Source of the DNA: Bacteroidales bacterium UBA4621
GTDB lineage: Bacteria; Bacteroidota; Bacteroidia; Bacteroidales; Paludibacteraceae
Direction of reading: 5' to 3'
NCBI GenBank assembly: GCA_002387325.1
Contig: DGIN01000038.1
Span: forward strand, 1 to 9,373
DNA length: 9,373 nt
This document shows positions 1-7,119 of the stretch, one piece after another. Below the pieces are notes generated by a model that ran no database searches, had not been told where the DNA came from, and was given only the letters and a program-made list of their open reading frames with translations. A program made the translations under genes and the position numbers. Positions within the stretch are counted from its first letter, which is position 1; each line of letters starts with the position of its first letter.

Positions 1-45
1 ATGTGATTATCGGTCTTGTTCCACACTTTGATGTTAAATCTTTTG

Positions 46-77
46 CAAAGATACAAACGATTATTTGAATGTACAAT
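46..77 (-). promoter_or_regulatory. Bacteroidota-type promoter, leftward, for a gene beyond the left edge
   Basis: Read on the minus strand, the -7 element is TATCTTTG (46-53, followed by C) and the -33 element is ATTG (74-77), with exactly 20 nt between. This matches the Bacteroidota consensus TTTG / TAnnTTTG. Transcription would start near position 40 and run off the left edge, so the gene it serves is not visible. The same 20-nt spacing occurs at three other sites in the window, which supports the call. Confidence 0.5.
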
Positions 78-177
78 GTGATTAGGCGGTTTTTGCTTGT
101 ATTTCAGGCAGTTATGAATATACCTATTCCGCCGACCTGCTCAGTAGATAGACTAACTGTCTTACAATCACTATATT

Positions 178-219
178 ACAAAAACAAAAGACTGCCTAAC
201 CATACTTGTTAGACAGTCT
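178..219 (-). terminator. Rho-independent terminator of the M13 peptidase/Dabb unit
   Basis: Positions 189-200 (AGACTGCCTAAC) and 208-219 (GTTAGACAGTCT) form a 12-bp stem with one mismatch and a 7-nt loop. Read leftward, the stem is followed by TTTGTTTTTG, a U-rich tail. It lies about 70 nt past the stop codon of the Dabb gene, as expected for the end of that leftward transcript. On the plus strand the tail is only CCTTTCTT, so termination is mainly leftward. Confidence 0.65.
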
Positions 220-286
220 CCTTTCTTATGAGCCATTGAGAAAATCTCTATGGTATTTTTTCCACTATATCTAAAGAGTATCAGTA

Positions 287-592
287 CTAATACTCATAAT
301 CTACGGCAGCACGGGCAGAGCGGCATTTGGCAATATAGCCTGCCACTTTGAGGTGTTCCGGGTGATTCTGGTAGGTATCAACATCCTCCCACGTGCGGAA
401 CTCGCAGATGAGGCAGATGTCATAGTCGGTTTTCTTGGCATTGGGGATATTGATACCCACTTCCTCGTTCACCAACACATCTACTTTGTCGCGCAACGAC
501 AATAAGCCGTCTTTGATGATTTGCGCATTCTCCTGTTTGGTATGTCCTTCAGCCTCATCCAAAAGGCGGAAGAAAACGATATGCTTTATCAT
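287..592 (-). CDS. Dabb (stress-responsive alpha/beta-barrel) domain protein, 101 aa
   Basis: A small single-domain protein of the Dabb family (dimeric alpha/beta barrel, ferredoxin-like fold). The N-terminal strand MIKHIVFFRL, the central strand DYDICLICEF (residues 57-66) and the family hallmark YQNHPEHLKV (74-83) are all visible. Family members are about 95-110 aa, so 101 aa is full length. The frame is open a further 16 codons upstream, but those codons (MSKQTSSLF...) are unlike the family and lie in the repetitive spacer; the fold begins at MIKHIVFF, so I chose that ATG at 592. It is the last gene of a leftward unit, 147 nt after the M13 peptidase, and is followed by a terminator. No own promoter was recognised. 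The biochemical role is unknown: family members range from stress-induced proteins to monooxygenase/cyclase-like folds, and no catalytic residue can be assigned here. Confidence 0.9.
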   Translation of the reverse strand: MIKHIVFFRLLDEAEGHTKQENAQIIKDGLLSLRDKVDVLVNEEVGINIPNAKKTDYDICLICEFRTWEDVDTYQNHPEHLKVAGYIAKCRSARAAVDYEY

Positions 593-631
593 TTTATTTG
601 AACTAAGAATTATGAACAGAGAACTTGTTTG

Positions 632-737
632 CTTTGACAATGAACATAGAACAAAGAATAAGAACTAATTGGTAAAGATATGAACCATACAAAACATTTT
701 GGTTCTTTGTTCTTTGTCTATTGTTCATTGTCCAAAG
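632..737. repeat. Long imperfect inverted repeat in the spacer between two leftward genes
   Basis: The arm at 632-664 (starts CTTTGACAATGAACATAGAA) is largely complementary to 701-737 (reverse complement starts CTTTGGACAATGAACAATAG). Small insertions or deletions interrupt the pairing and about 36 nt separate the arms. Both arms consist of loosely repeated AATGAACA / AACAAAGA words. In a leftward transcript it would fold into a long, weak A/U-rich hairpin between the peptidase stop and the Dabb start. It lacks a clean U-tract, so it is not an obvious terminator. Confidence 0.6.
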
Positions 738-739
738 AA

Positions 740-2755
740 TTACCAGATGGAAACCCGTTTTTCGGGGGCTAAATAGAGCGGTGATTCCGGGGTTACGTTC
801 CATGCTTCGTACCACGCAGCAATGTGCGGGAGTGCACCGTTGACACGCCAGCGACCGAGAGAGTGAGGGTCGGACTTGGTGCGGTTGAGAATTTCCTCCG
901 GACGGATATTGCCAGCCCACACATTGGCATAAGCAAGGAAGAAACGTTGTTCCGGCGTAAAACCGTCGCGTGTTTGCAGACGCTCCGAAACGGGTTTGGA
1001 CGCCTCATTCTCTTTGAAAGCCTGGAATGCCACTTGCAGACCGCCGTGGTCAGCGATGTTCTCACCCAGAGTAAACTCGCCGTTGGCGTGTACACCGGGG
1101 GCAACCTCTATATTACTGAAGAAGTCGGCCATCACTTTGGTGCGGGCGTCAAAACGGGCTTTGTCTTCTGCTGTCCACCAGTTGTTAAGATTGCCGTCTT
1201 TGTCGAACTGACAGCCTTGATCATCGAATCCGTGTGTCATCTCGTGTCCGATAACGACACCGATAGCACCGTAGTTGAACGCATCGTCAGCCGACATATC
1301 AAAGAAAGGATACTGCAGGATACCTGCGGGGAAGCAAATCTCGTTGCTGGACGGGTTGTAGTAGGCATTGACGGTTTGCGGAGTCATATACCATTTGGTC
1401 TTATCCACGGGTTTACCAAGATAACTGAGACTGTAGTTTTGCTCAAACTTCGCTGCACGCTGCAGATTCTCATAGTAAGAAAGCGACGGATCAATGTCAA
1501 GAGCAGTATAGTCACGCCACGTGTCGGGATAACCGATTTTGATAGTGAAAGCGTTGAGTTTCTCAATAGCCTTTGCCTTGGTCTCGTCCGACATCCACTC
1601 AAGATTCTCAATACGCTCGCCGAGGGCTTTCTGAAGATTCTTGACTAACGCCAGCATACGCTCTTTGTTCTCTTCGGGGAAATACTTTTTGACGTACATC
1701 TGTCCGACAGCCTCTCCGAGTGTGCCGTTGACAATACTTACAGAACGTTTCCATAGGGGACTTGGTTCTTCGCGCCCTGACAGTACTTTTCCGTAGAAAT
1801 TGAAATTTTCTGCATAGATTTCGGAGGTCAGATAACTTGCGCAACCGTCAATAGCCTGCCATATAAAGAGCGTCTTAAGGTCTTCGAGCGATTCGTCTGC
1901 CAACATCTTGCCTGCCTCCTGTAAGTGGCGTACTTGTCCGATGCTGAGGCTGTCCGGAGCAATGTCCATAGCGGCAAAGTAGGTGTTCCAATCCACTTGC
2001 GGCACAAGGTGCTGCAAGTCGGCAACCGACATCTTGTTGTAGTTGGCTTGCGGGTCGCGGAGTTCTACATTGTTGAAAGCGGCACCGGCAAGACGGGTCT
2101 CTAAGCGTAGAACGGTTTCTGCTTTGGTAGCGGCATCGGCATAGCCGAACAATTCAAACATACGTGCCACGTGTTTACGGTATTCGTTACGAATACGGGT
2201 CGTAGCCTCATCGGTATCAAAGTAGTACTCTTTCTCGCCGAGGGCGAAACCGCCTTGACACTCATTGAGGATATTCATACTGGAGTTCATCGCATCGGCC
2301 TCCACATACATACCCCAGATACCGTATTCCATTGCCTTGCCGAGCAGTTCGCTCAATTGGCTGCGGTCGCTGATTGCTTCGATTTCATCGAGTGTTTTTT
2401 GAATCGGTTCGGTACCCTCTTGGTCGCGGCGGGTGGTATCCATAGCGAGGTTGTAGATGTCGCCGATTTTCTGCTCAATGGAACCATGCGTATGTTTCTT
2501 GGCGGCGATGTCTTGTATCAATCCGTTCACTTGTTCGAGGTTGTTGAGCGCAAGTTTGTCGAAACTGCCAAAGCGGCTGTACTCAGGCGTGAGCGGGTTG
2601 TTTTTCATCCAACCGCCACACGCAAAATCATAGAAATCGTTCTGAGCCACAACGGTGGTGTCGAGGTTCTCGGGATGGATTCCCGTAGTCTGTTGTTTGG
2701 TGCATGCTGTAGTCATAAGCGTGATTGCTGCAAGCGAAAAAACGAGTTTTTTCAT
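740..2755 (-). CDS. pepO: M13-family (neprilysin/PepO-like) zinc endopeptidase lipoprotein
   Basis: A secreted zinc metallopeptidase of family M13 (neprilysin/PepO), which cleaves oligopeptides. The N-terminus is a lipoprotein signal: MKKL, a hydrophobic stretch, then the lipobox LMTTAC with the lipidated Cys at 18, so the enzyme is probably membrane-anchored and periplasmic or surface-exposed. The N-terminal M13 domain follows (NDFYDFACGGW at 39-49). The catalytic domain has NAYYNPSSNE (463-472), the zinc site HEMTH (504-508; H504 and H508 as ligands, E505 catalytic), GENIADHGG (564-572; E565 is the third ligand and D569 supports it), and the substrate-binding region DPHSLGRWRVNG (629-640). 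The C-terminus RVSIW resembles the usual M13 ending. At 671 aa it is full length with all key residues present. It is the first gene of a leftward unit under the promoter at 2791-2822, with about 30 nt of leader. Confidence 0.96.
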   Translation of the reverse strand: MKKLVFSLAAITLMTTACTKQQTTGIHPENLDTTVVAQNDFYDFACGGWMKNNPLTPEYSRFGSFDKLALNNLEQVNGLIQDIAAKKHTHGSIEQKIGDIYNLAMDTTRRDQEGTEPIQKTLDEIEAISDRSQLSELLGKAMEYGIWGMYVEADAMNSSMNILNECQGGFALGEKEYYFDTDEATTRIRNEYRKHVARMFELFGYADAATKAETVLRLETRLAGAAFNNVELRDPQANYNKMSVADLQHLVPQVDWNTYFAAMDIAPDSLSIGQVRHLQEAGKMLADESLEDLKTLFIWQAIDGCASYLTSEIYAENFNFYGKVLSGREEPSPLWKRSVSIVNGTLGEAVGQMYVKKYFPEENKERMLALVKNLQKALGERIENLEWMSDETKAKAIEKLNAFTIKIGYPDTWRDYTALDIDPSLSYYENLQRAAKFEQNYSLSYLGKPVDKTKWYMTPQTVNAYYNPSSNEICFPAGILQYPFFDMSADDAFNYGAIGVVIGHEMTHGFDDQGCQFDKDGNLNNWWTAEDKARFDARTKVMADFFSNIEVAPGVHANGEFTLGENIADHGGLQVAFQAFKENEASKPVSERLQTRDGFTPEQRFFLAYANVWAGNIRPEEILNRTKSDPHSLGRWRVNGALPHIAAWYEAWNVTPESPLYLAPEKRVSIW

Positions 2756-2790
2756 ACTTTTACTAACGTTATATTATTCAAATTTGCCCG

Positions 2791-2822
2791 CAAAAGTACT
2801 CATTTTCTTGCACGTATGCAAA
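2791..2822 (-). promoter_or_regulatory. Promoter of the M13 peptidase gene
   Basis: On the minus strand, TTTG (2819-2822), 20 nt, then TACTTTTG (2791-2798, followed by C), a full match to the Bacteroidota TTTG / TAnnTTTG consensus. The start of transcription would be near 2785, giving a roughly 30-nt leader before the ATG at 2755. It overlaps the rightward promoter at 2807-2838. Confidence 0.75.
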
Positions 2823-2838
2823 TTATTTCGTACCTTTG
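2807..2838 (+). promoter_or_regulatory. Promoter of the YhcH-like/glgB/tlpA unit
   Basis: CTTG (2807-2810), 20 nt, then TACCTTTG (2831-2838, followed by CGG), matching the Bacteroidota consensus. Transcription would start near 2843, leaving a leader of about 50 nt before the ATG at 2896. Its -33 box sits inside the spacer of the opposing peptidase promoter. Confidence 0.75.
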
Positions 2839-2895
2839 CGGCAATTTAACTCCGTATAGAGAGTTTTTAAGTGAACTACTAACAAACCAACAGAT

Positions 2896-3351
2896 ATGAT
2901 TCTTGACAAATTGGAAAACGCTGACTGGTATTTTGACAGCGTGCCGGGCTTTGCCCGGTTTATGAAATTCTTTAATGAGAATGACCTTGAGGAGATGCCT
3001 GCCTGCAAAATACACTTGGACGGCAATGACTTGTATGTAAATATCCTCGATTTCAACGGTAAAAATGAGGAGGATTGCCGTATGGAAGCACATAAAGACT
3101 ATATTGATATCCAGATACCGCTGACAGATGACGAAGTAATGGGCTGGAAGTCGCAAGTGGACTGCCAGGAGGTAACGCAAGAGTACGATGAGGGCAAAGA
3201 TGTGGAGTTCTATGCTGATAAGGCCACGGCTCAGTTTGTAGTACCGGCAGGACATTTTGCGGTGTTCTTCCCCACAGATGCACACCAGCCTGGCATTGCA
3301 CCGGGAAAACACTACCGGAAAGTGATTGTTAAAACCAAAGCAAACGTCTAA
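2896..3351 (+). CDS. YhcH/YjgK/YiaL (NanQ-like) family protein
   Basis: A 151-aa cupin-like beta-sandwich protein of the YhcH/YjgK/YiaL family. One member, E. coli NanQ (YhcH), is a sialic-acid anomerase; others are thought to handle sugars or sugar acids, so the exact substrate is open here. Family hallmarks visible are EAHKDYIDIQ (64-73, with E64 and H66), FFPTDAHQPG (124-133, with H130) and the C-terminal KVIVK strand. These acidic and histidine residues are the likely metal site. Length is normal for the family. The start at MILDKLE matches the usual N-terminus and lies about 50 nt below a good promoter; no strong Shine-Dalgarno sequence is seen. It is the first gene of the rightward run leading to glgB. 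Cytoplasmic: no signal peptide. Confidence 0.9.
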   Translation: MILDKLENADWYFDSVPGFARFMKFFNENDLEEMPACKIHLDGNDLYVNILDFNGKNEEDCRMEAHKDYIDIQIPLTDDEVMGWKSQVDCQEVTQEYDEGKDVEFYADKATAQFVVPAGHFAVFFPTDAHQPGIAPGKHYRKVIVKTKANV

Positions 3352-3356
3352 TCCAT

Positions 3357-3397
3357 ACGGACCGCAGGCACATCGTGTGTCGCGGTCTGTTTGTCTT
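3357..3397 (+). terminator. Terminator-like hairpin between the YhcH-like gene and glgB
   Basis: ACGGACCGC (3357-3365) pairs with GCGGTCTGT (3382-3390) over 9 bp with one G-U pair. The loop itself contains a small CACA/TGTG helix. A loose T-rich tail, TTGTCTT, follows (3391-3397). The hairpin begins six bases after the YhcH-like stop and ends 14 bases before the glgB ATG. It may be a partial terminator or attenuator, or an mRNA-processing or stability element. Confidence 0.5.
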
Positions 3398-3404
3398 ATC
3401 GAAT

Positions 3405-5432
3405 ATGAAAGAGACACTCAAATTAGTGCAATCCGACCCGTATCTGCAGCCCTACGAGGCGGCTATAGAGGGGCGGTACGAATACGCTGTCCGCAAAGAA
3501 CAGCAACTTACAGACGGTAAACCGCTGTCGGACTGGGCGGACGGCTATCTGTATTTCGGTCTCCACCGCACGAAGAAAGGTTGGGTGCTGCGCGAATGGG
3601 CACCGAATGCCACTGCTATCTACATCAAGGGGGATATGAACGGATGGGAGAAATCGGAGAAATATCGCTTGCAGCCTGTCGGCAATGGCGTATGGGAGAC
3701 CGAACTGCCTGCCAAAGCATTGAAACACGGACAACTGTACAAATTGTTAGTGGAGTGGTATGGCGGCTATGGCGAGCGTATTCCGAGTTATGCCACACGT
3801 GTGGTGCAAGATGAGGAGACCAAAATTTTCTCTGCACAAGTTTGGAATCCCGAACCGTACAAATGGCAACATCAGGGTAAGAGCAGGGAAACCACAGGGG
3901 GACTCTTTATCTACGAGTGCCATATCGGTATGTCGTCAGAGGAGGAGAAAGTGTCGTCTTACGAAGAATTCCGAGTAAAAGTGCTGCCGCGTATTGCCGA
4001 ATTGGGCTACAACTGCCTCCAGATAATGGCTATACAGGAACATCCGTACTATGGCTCATTCGGATACCATGTAACCAATTTCTTTGCCGCTTCGAGCCGT
4101 TTCGGTACACCGGAAGAACTGAAAGCGCTTATAGATGACGCCCACGGGCGCGGAATGGCTGTGATAATGGATATAGTCCACTCGCACGCCGCAAAGAACG
4201 AGCAGGAAGGATTAGGCAATTTCGATGGTACGCCATATCAGTATTTCCATACAGGCGCACGCCGCGAACACCCCGCTTGGGACAGCCTTTGTTTCAATTA
4301 CGAGAAACCCGAAGTACTGCATTTCCTACTTTCCAACTGCAAGTTCTGGCTTGAAGAGTATGATTTTGACGGATTCCGCTTCGACGGAGTAACCTCGATG
4401 ATGTATCTCAGCCACGGTCTGGGTGAGGATTTCAACGGTTATGGCTGTTATTACAACGGCAACGAGGACGGTGATGCTATCTGCTACCTCACGTTGGCGA
4501 ATAAACTGATTCACGAGGTGAAAAAACACGCCATCACTATCGCCGAAGATATGTCAGGTATGCCCGGTTTGGCACGACCGCAAAGCGAAGGCGGTATGGG
4601 CTTCGACTACCGTCTGGCGATGGGTATTCCCGATTTTTGGATTAAGTATATCAAGGAGGTGCGCGACGAGGACTGGAAAGCAGGGCATATCCTCTACGAG
4701 ATGACCAACCGCCGCGACGATGAGCGCACTATCTCTTATGCCGAGAGCCACGACCAAGCCTTGGTGGGCGACAAGACCATCATCTTCCGTCTCGCCGATG
4801 CAGATATGTACTGGCATTTCGAACACGGACACTCCACCTATATGGTTGACAGGGCTATTGCGCTCCACAAAATGATTCGTCTCATCACCGCCTCGACCAT
4901 CAACGGAGGTTATCTCAATTTTATGGGCAACGAGTTCGGACACCCCGAATGGATCGATTTCCCGCGTCAGGGCAACGGCTGGAGTTGCAAATATGCCCGC
5001 CGCCAATGGAGTCTCGTGGATAACCCGAATTTCTACTATGCCGACCTCAACCGTTTCGACGAGGCAATGGTACATCTCCTTCGAAAAAAACTACTGTTGC
5101 AAAAAGACGGGAACGGTACGCATCTGCCTTATATATATAAGTTGTGGGACAACGAGGGCGACCAAGTCGTGGCATTCCGACGCGATAACCTTGTCTTTGT
5201 TTTCAATTGGAACGGAGTAAAATCATTTTCTGATTATGGTTTCCTTGCACCCGAAGGAAAGTATAGGGTCGTTTTGGATACCGATGCCAAGCAGTTCGCC
5301 GGCTTCGGGCAGAATGATGACACCATAGAACATTTTACACAACACGACGAACTGTATGCCAAAGACGGAAAAGGATGGCTCAAACTCTATATACCCGCCC
5401 GCTCGGCAATGGTTCTTGAGAAAATCGACTGA
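3405..5432 (+). CDS. glgB: 1,4-alpha-glucan (glycogen) branching enzyme GlgB, GH13_8 type
   Basis: Makes alpha-1,6 branches in glycogen by transferring short alpha-1,4 glucan chains (EC 2.4.1.18); cytoplasmic. An N-terminal CBM48-like beta domain (about residues 50-140, including LREWAPNATAIYIKGDMNGW) precedes the GH13 catalytic barrel. The four GH13 signature regions are intact: DIVHSH (256-261), GFRFDGVTSM (323-332, nucleophile D327), IAED (379-382, acid/base E381) and ESHDQA (447-452, transition-state D450). A C-terminal beta domain follows. The length of 675 aa and the DIVHSHAAKN form fit the eukaryote-like GH13_8 branching enzymes common in Bacteroidota. I chose the ATG at 3405; an in-frame ATG 30 bases upstream lies inside the hairpin loop and would add a non-conserved MCRGLFVLSN. 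It is followed after 3 nt by the TlpA-like gene, suggesting translational coupling. Confidence 0.97.
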   Translation: MKETLKLVQSDPYLQPYEAAIEGRYEYAVRKEQQLTDGKPLSDWADGYLYFGLHRTKKGWVLREWAPNATAIYIKGDMNGWEKSEKYRLQPVGNGVWETELPAKALKHGQLYKLLVEWYGGYGERIPSYATRVVQDEETKIFSAQVWNPEPYKWQHQGKSRETTGGLFIYECHIGMSSEEEKVSSYEEFRVKVLPRIAELGYNCLQIMAIQEHPYYGSFGYHVTNFFAASSRFGTPEELKALIDDAHGRGMAVIMDIVHSHAAKNEQEGLGNFDGTPYQYFHTGARREHPAWDSLCFNYEKPEVLHFLLSNCKFWLEEYDFDGFRFDGVTSMMYLSHGLGEDFNGYGCYYNGNEDGDAICYLTLANKLIHEVKKHAITIAEDMSGMPGLARPQSEGGMGFDYRLAMGIPDFWIKYIKEVRDEDWKAGHILYEMTNRRDDERTISYAESHDQALVGDKTIIFRLADADMYWHFEHGHSTYMVDRAIALHKMIRLITASTINGGYLNFMGNEFGHPEWIDFPRQGNGWSCKYARRQWSLVDNPNFYYADLNRFDEAMVHLLRKKLLLQKDGNGTHLPYIYKLWDNEGDQVVAFRRDNLVFVFNWNGVKSFSDYGFLAPEGKYRVVLDTDAKQFAGFGQNDDTIEHFTQHDELYAKDGKGWLKLYIPARSAMVLEKID

Positions 5433-5435
5433 TTT

Positions 5436-6197
5436 ATGAAAAAACTTCTTATCATCGCTGTGGCAGCCATAGCATTGGTTGCCTGCCATAAACCCACGCT
5501 CAAAGAGCAATACACCACGCTGACCCAAGAGACGGACGCTGCATTGGATACAATGACCGATATGACAGCATTCGAGGCTTTGTTGGATTCGTATATTGCG
5601 CAGGTGGTGGATATGTATCTTGACAATATGCAGGACGAGTACGCCGACTCCGTGCTGCTTGACATATATTATATGCTCGATATCAACCAAAAGAACAAGG
5701 TATTTGATGCTATGCCCAAGGAAAAATTAACCTCGGAAGGGATAAAAAAACTCTATGACAACTACCGCATCGAGCAAATCACCGCCGTTGGCAACCAATA
5801 CACCGACATCGCGGCTTTGCAGGCTGACGGTACACCGCTGGCACTGAGCGAGTTAATCGGAAAAACGGAATATGTATTAGTGGATTTTTGGGCTTCGTGG
5901 TGCCGACCGTGTCGCAACCTGCTGCCGGTTTTGAAAGAAATTTACGAAGCGCAACCCGCAGGAAAATTGCAAATACTCGGTATCAGTTGCGACCGCGACT
6001 CTGCCGCTTGGCAACAAGCCGTAGCCGAAGAGAAACTGCCGTGGCTGCAGATTCGAGACCAACGCAAAGAACCATACAACCCGTGCGATGTCTATGGCAT
6101 TATGGCTATTCCGTCCACGTTCCTGATGGATGCCAACGGCACTATCGTTGCCCGCAACCCGTCTGAGGAGCAGATAAAAGAAATTCTTGCAAAATAA
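5436..6197 (+). CDS. TlpA-family thioredoxin-like lipoprotein
   Basis: A 253-aa periplasm-facing lipoprotein with a thioredoxin fold, likely a thiol-disulfide oxidoreductase. The signal peptide MKKLLIIAVAAIALVAC ends in a lipobox with Cys17. Residues 20-115 are acidic and helix-rich without a recognised domain; they are not clearly the DUF4369 module often found in Bacteroidota TlpA proteins. The AhpC/TSA-like thioredoxin domain spans about 125-253, with active site WCRPC (155-159; C156 and C159) in VDFWASWCRPC and the cis-proline loop AIPSTFLMD (224-232, P226). Two further cysteines (185 and 217) are present. The ATG is 3 nt after the glgB stop, so co-translation is likely, but no direct functional link to glycogen branching is evident. 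The next gene, nagB, starts 73 nt downstream with no clear terminator between them. Confidence 0.92.
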   Translation: MKKLLIIAVAAIALVACHKPTLKEQYTTLTQETDAALDTMTDMTAFEALLDSYIAQVVDMYLDNMQDEYADSVLLDIYYMLDINQKNKVFDAMPKEKLTSEGIKKLYDNYRIEQITAVGNQYTDIAALQADGTPLALSELIGKTEYVLVDFWASWCRPCRNLLPVLKEIYEAQPAGKLQILGISCDRDSAAWQQAVAEEKLPWLQIRDQRKEPYNPCDVYGIMAIPSTFLMDANGTIVARNPSEEQIKEILAK

Positions 6198-6234
6198 TTT
6201 CTCTAAACACTTTCAACTATCAACTAATAAACTT

Positions 6235-6270
6235 CTCTAAACTCTAATCTCTAAACTCTAATCTCTAAAT
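6235..6270 (+). repeat. 14-bp tandem repeat forming the nagB leader
   Basis: CTCTAAACTCTAAT occurs perfectly twice (6235-6248 and 6249-6262), then CTCTAAAT (6263-6270) ends exactly at the nagB ATG. A related CTCTAAAC lies at 6201-6208, and CAACTATCAACTAAT at 6214-6228 is another short repeat. The leader is nearly free of G and carries no Shine-Dalgarno sequence, so the region in front of the start codon should be unstructured. Confidence 0.85.
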
Positions 6271-7083
6271 ATGCGTGTTATCATTCAACCCGATTATGAA
6301 CTGCTCAGCCGATGGGCTGCCAACTATGTAGCCGCTCGTATCAACGCCTTTGCTCCAAAAGAAAGCACACCCTTTGTACTCGGCTTGCCGACAGGCTCAT
6401 CCCCACTCGGTATGTACCGCCATCTGATTGAACTCAACCACGCGGGCAAAGTGTCGTTCCGCAACGTGGTAACTTTCAATATGGATGAATATGTCGGCTT
6501 GCCCGAAGACCACCCAGAGAGTTACCATAGTTTTATGTGGAACAATTTCTTCTCGCATATCGACATTCGCAAAGAGAATGTGAATATCCTCAACGGAAAC
6601 GCTGCCGACTTGCAAGCCGAGTGTGCACGCTATGAGGCGAAAATAAAAAACTATGGTGGCATTCATCTCTTCCTCGGCGGTATCGGCCCCGACGGGCATA
6701 TTGCGTTCAACGAACCGGGGTCATCACTCACCAGTCGCACACGCAAAAAAGAACTTACCACCGACACCATCATTGCCAATTCGCGCTTCTTCGGCAACGA
6801 TGTCAACAAAGTGCCGAAGACCGCCCTTACCGTTGGGGTAGGCACCATAATGGATGCACAGGAAGTACTGATTATGGTCAACGGACACAACAAAGCCCGT
6901 GCCTTGCAACACGCTATTGAAGAGCCTATCTCCCATATGTGGACGGTCTCTGCCCTCCAAATGCACCGGCATGGTATCATCGTCTGCGACGAGGCTGCGT
7001 GCGATGAATTCAAAGTAAGCACCTTCCGCTATTTCCGAGACATCGAACGCAACAACCTCGACCCGGATGCCCTGCTGAAATAA
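6271..7083 (+). CDS. nagB: Glucosamine-6-phosphate deaminase NagB
   Basis: Converts glucosamine 6-phosphate to fructose 6-phosphate and ammonia (EC 3.5.99.6), feeding amino sugars from GlcNAc or sialic acid into glycolysis; cytoplasmic. At 270 aa it is the length of the bacterial hexameric enzyme and numbers like E. coli NagB. Visible motifs are the phosphate loop GLPTGSSPLGMY (38-49), NMDEYVGL (70-77, catalytic D72) and GGIGPDGHIAFNEPGSS (136-152, with D141, H143 and E148). S151, R158 and K160, known in E. coli for allosteric binding of GlcNAc-6-P, are kept, but position 161 is Glu rather than Thr, so allostery may differ. The start ATG is conserved (MRVIIQ...). A repeat-rich leader precedes it and a terminator overlaps its stop codon. 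It may be co-transcribed with the upstream genes, since no promoter was recognised in its leader. Confidence 0.97.
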   Translation: MRVIIQPDYELLSRWAANYVAARINAFAPKESTPFVLGLPTGSSPLGMYRHLIELNHAGKVSFRNVVTFNMDEYVGLPEDHPESYHSFMWNNFFSHIDIRKENVNILNGNAADLQAECARYEAKIKNYGGIHLFLGGIGPDGHIAFNEPGSSLTSRTRKKELTTDTIIANSRFFGNDVNKVPKTALTVGVGTIMDAQEVLIMVNGHNKARALQHAIEEPISHMWTVSALQMHRHGIIVCDEAACDEFKVSTFRYFRDIERNNLDPDALLK

Positions 7084-7119
7084 TCGTCCCCCGAAAAGTG
7101 TACGATTATTAAGATTTTT
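7079..7119 (+). terminator. Rho-independent terminator after nagB
   Basis: AATAATCGT (7079-7087, containing the nagB stop codon) pairs perfectly with ACGATTATT (7102-7110) over 9 bp with a 14-nt loop. AAGATTTTT (7111-7119) follows as the U-rich tail. The stem is A/T-rich, so its efficiency is uncertain. The right arm is repeated at 7218-7226, which could compete for the left arm. Confidence 0.55.

Noticed and set aside
57..76. Shared 9-mers between the left edge (ACGATTATT, GAATGTACA) and the 7084-7230 leader as a dispersed element
   Set aside because: The matches are short, A/T-rich and differently arranged. Chance is a sufficient explanation without a genome search.
824..1648. 274-codon open frame on the plus strand
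   Set aside because: It lies fully antisense to the M13 peptidase, whose zinc and substrate motifs are intact, and its translation matches no family I recognise.
2171..2899. 242-codon open frame on the plus strand across the peptidase start and promoters
   Set aside because: It is antisense to the peptidase N-terminus and then crosses two promoters. Its product has no recognisable domain.
3386..3393. TCTGTTTG as a possible glgB -7 promoter box
   Set aside because: It has a mismatch at the key A, no -33 box at 20 nt, and would start transcription within a few bases of the ATG.
2800..3417. 205-codon open frame on the minus strand over the YhcH-like gene
   Set aside because: It overlaps a well-conserved gene and two promoters, and its cysteine-rich, hydrophobic translation looks like an antisense shadow.
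4554..5075. 173-codon open frame on the minus strand inside glgB
   Set aside because: It is a mirror of glgB, which carries all four GH13 catalytic regions.
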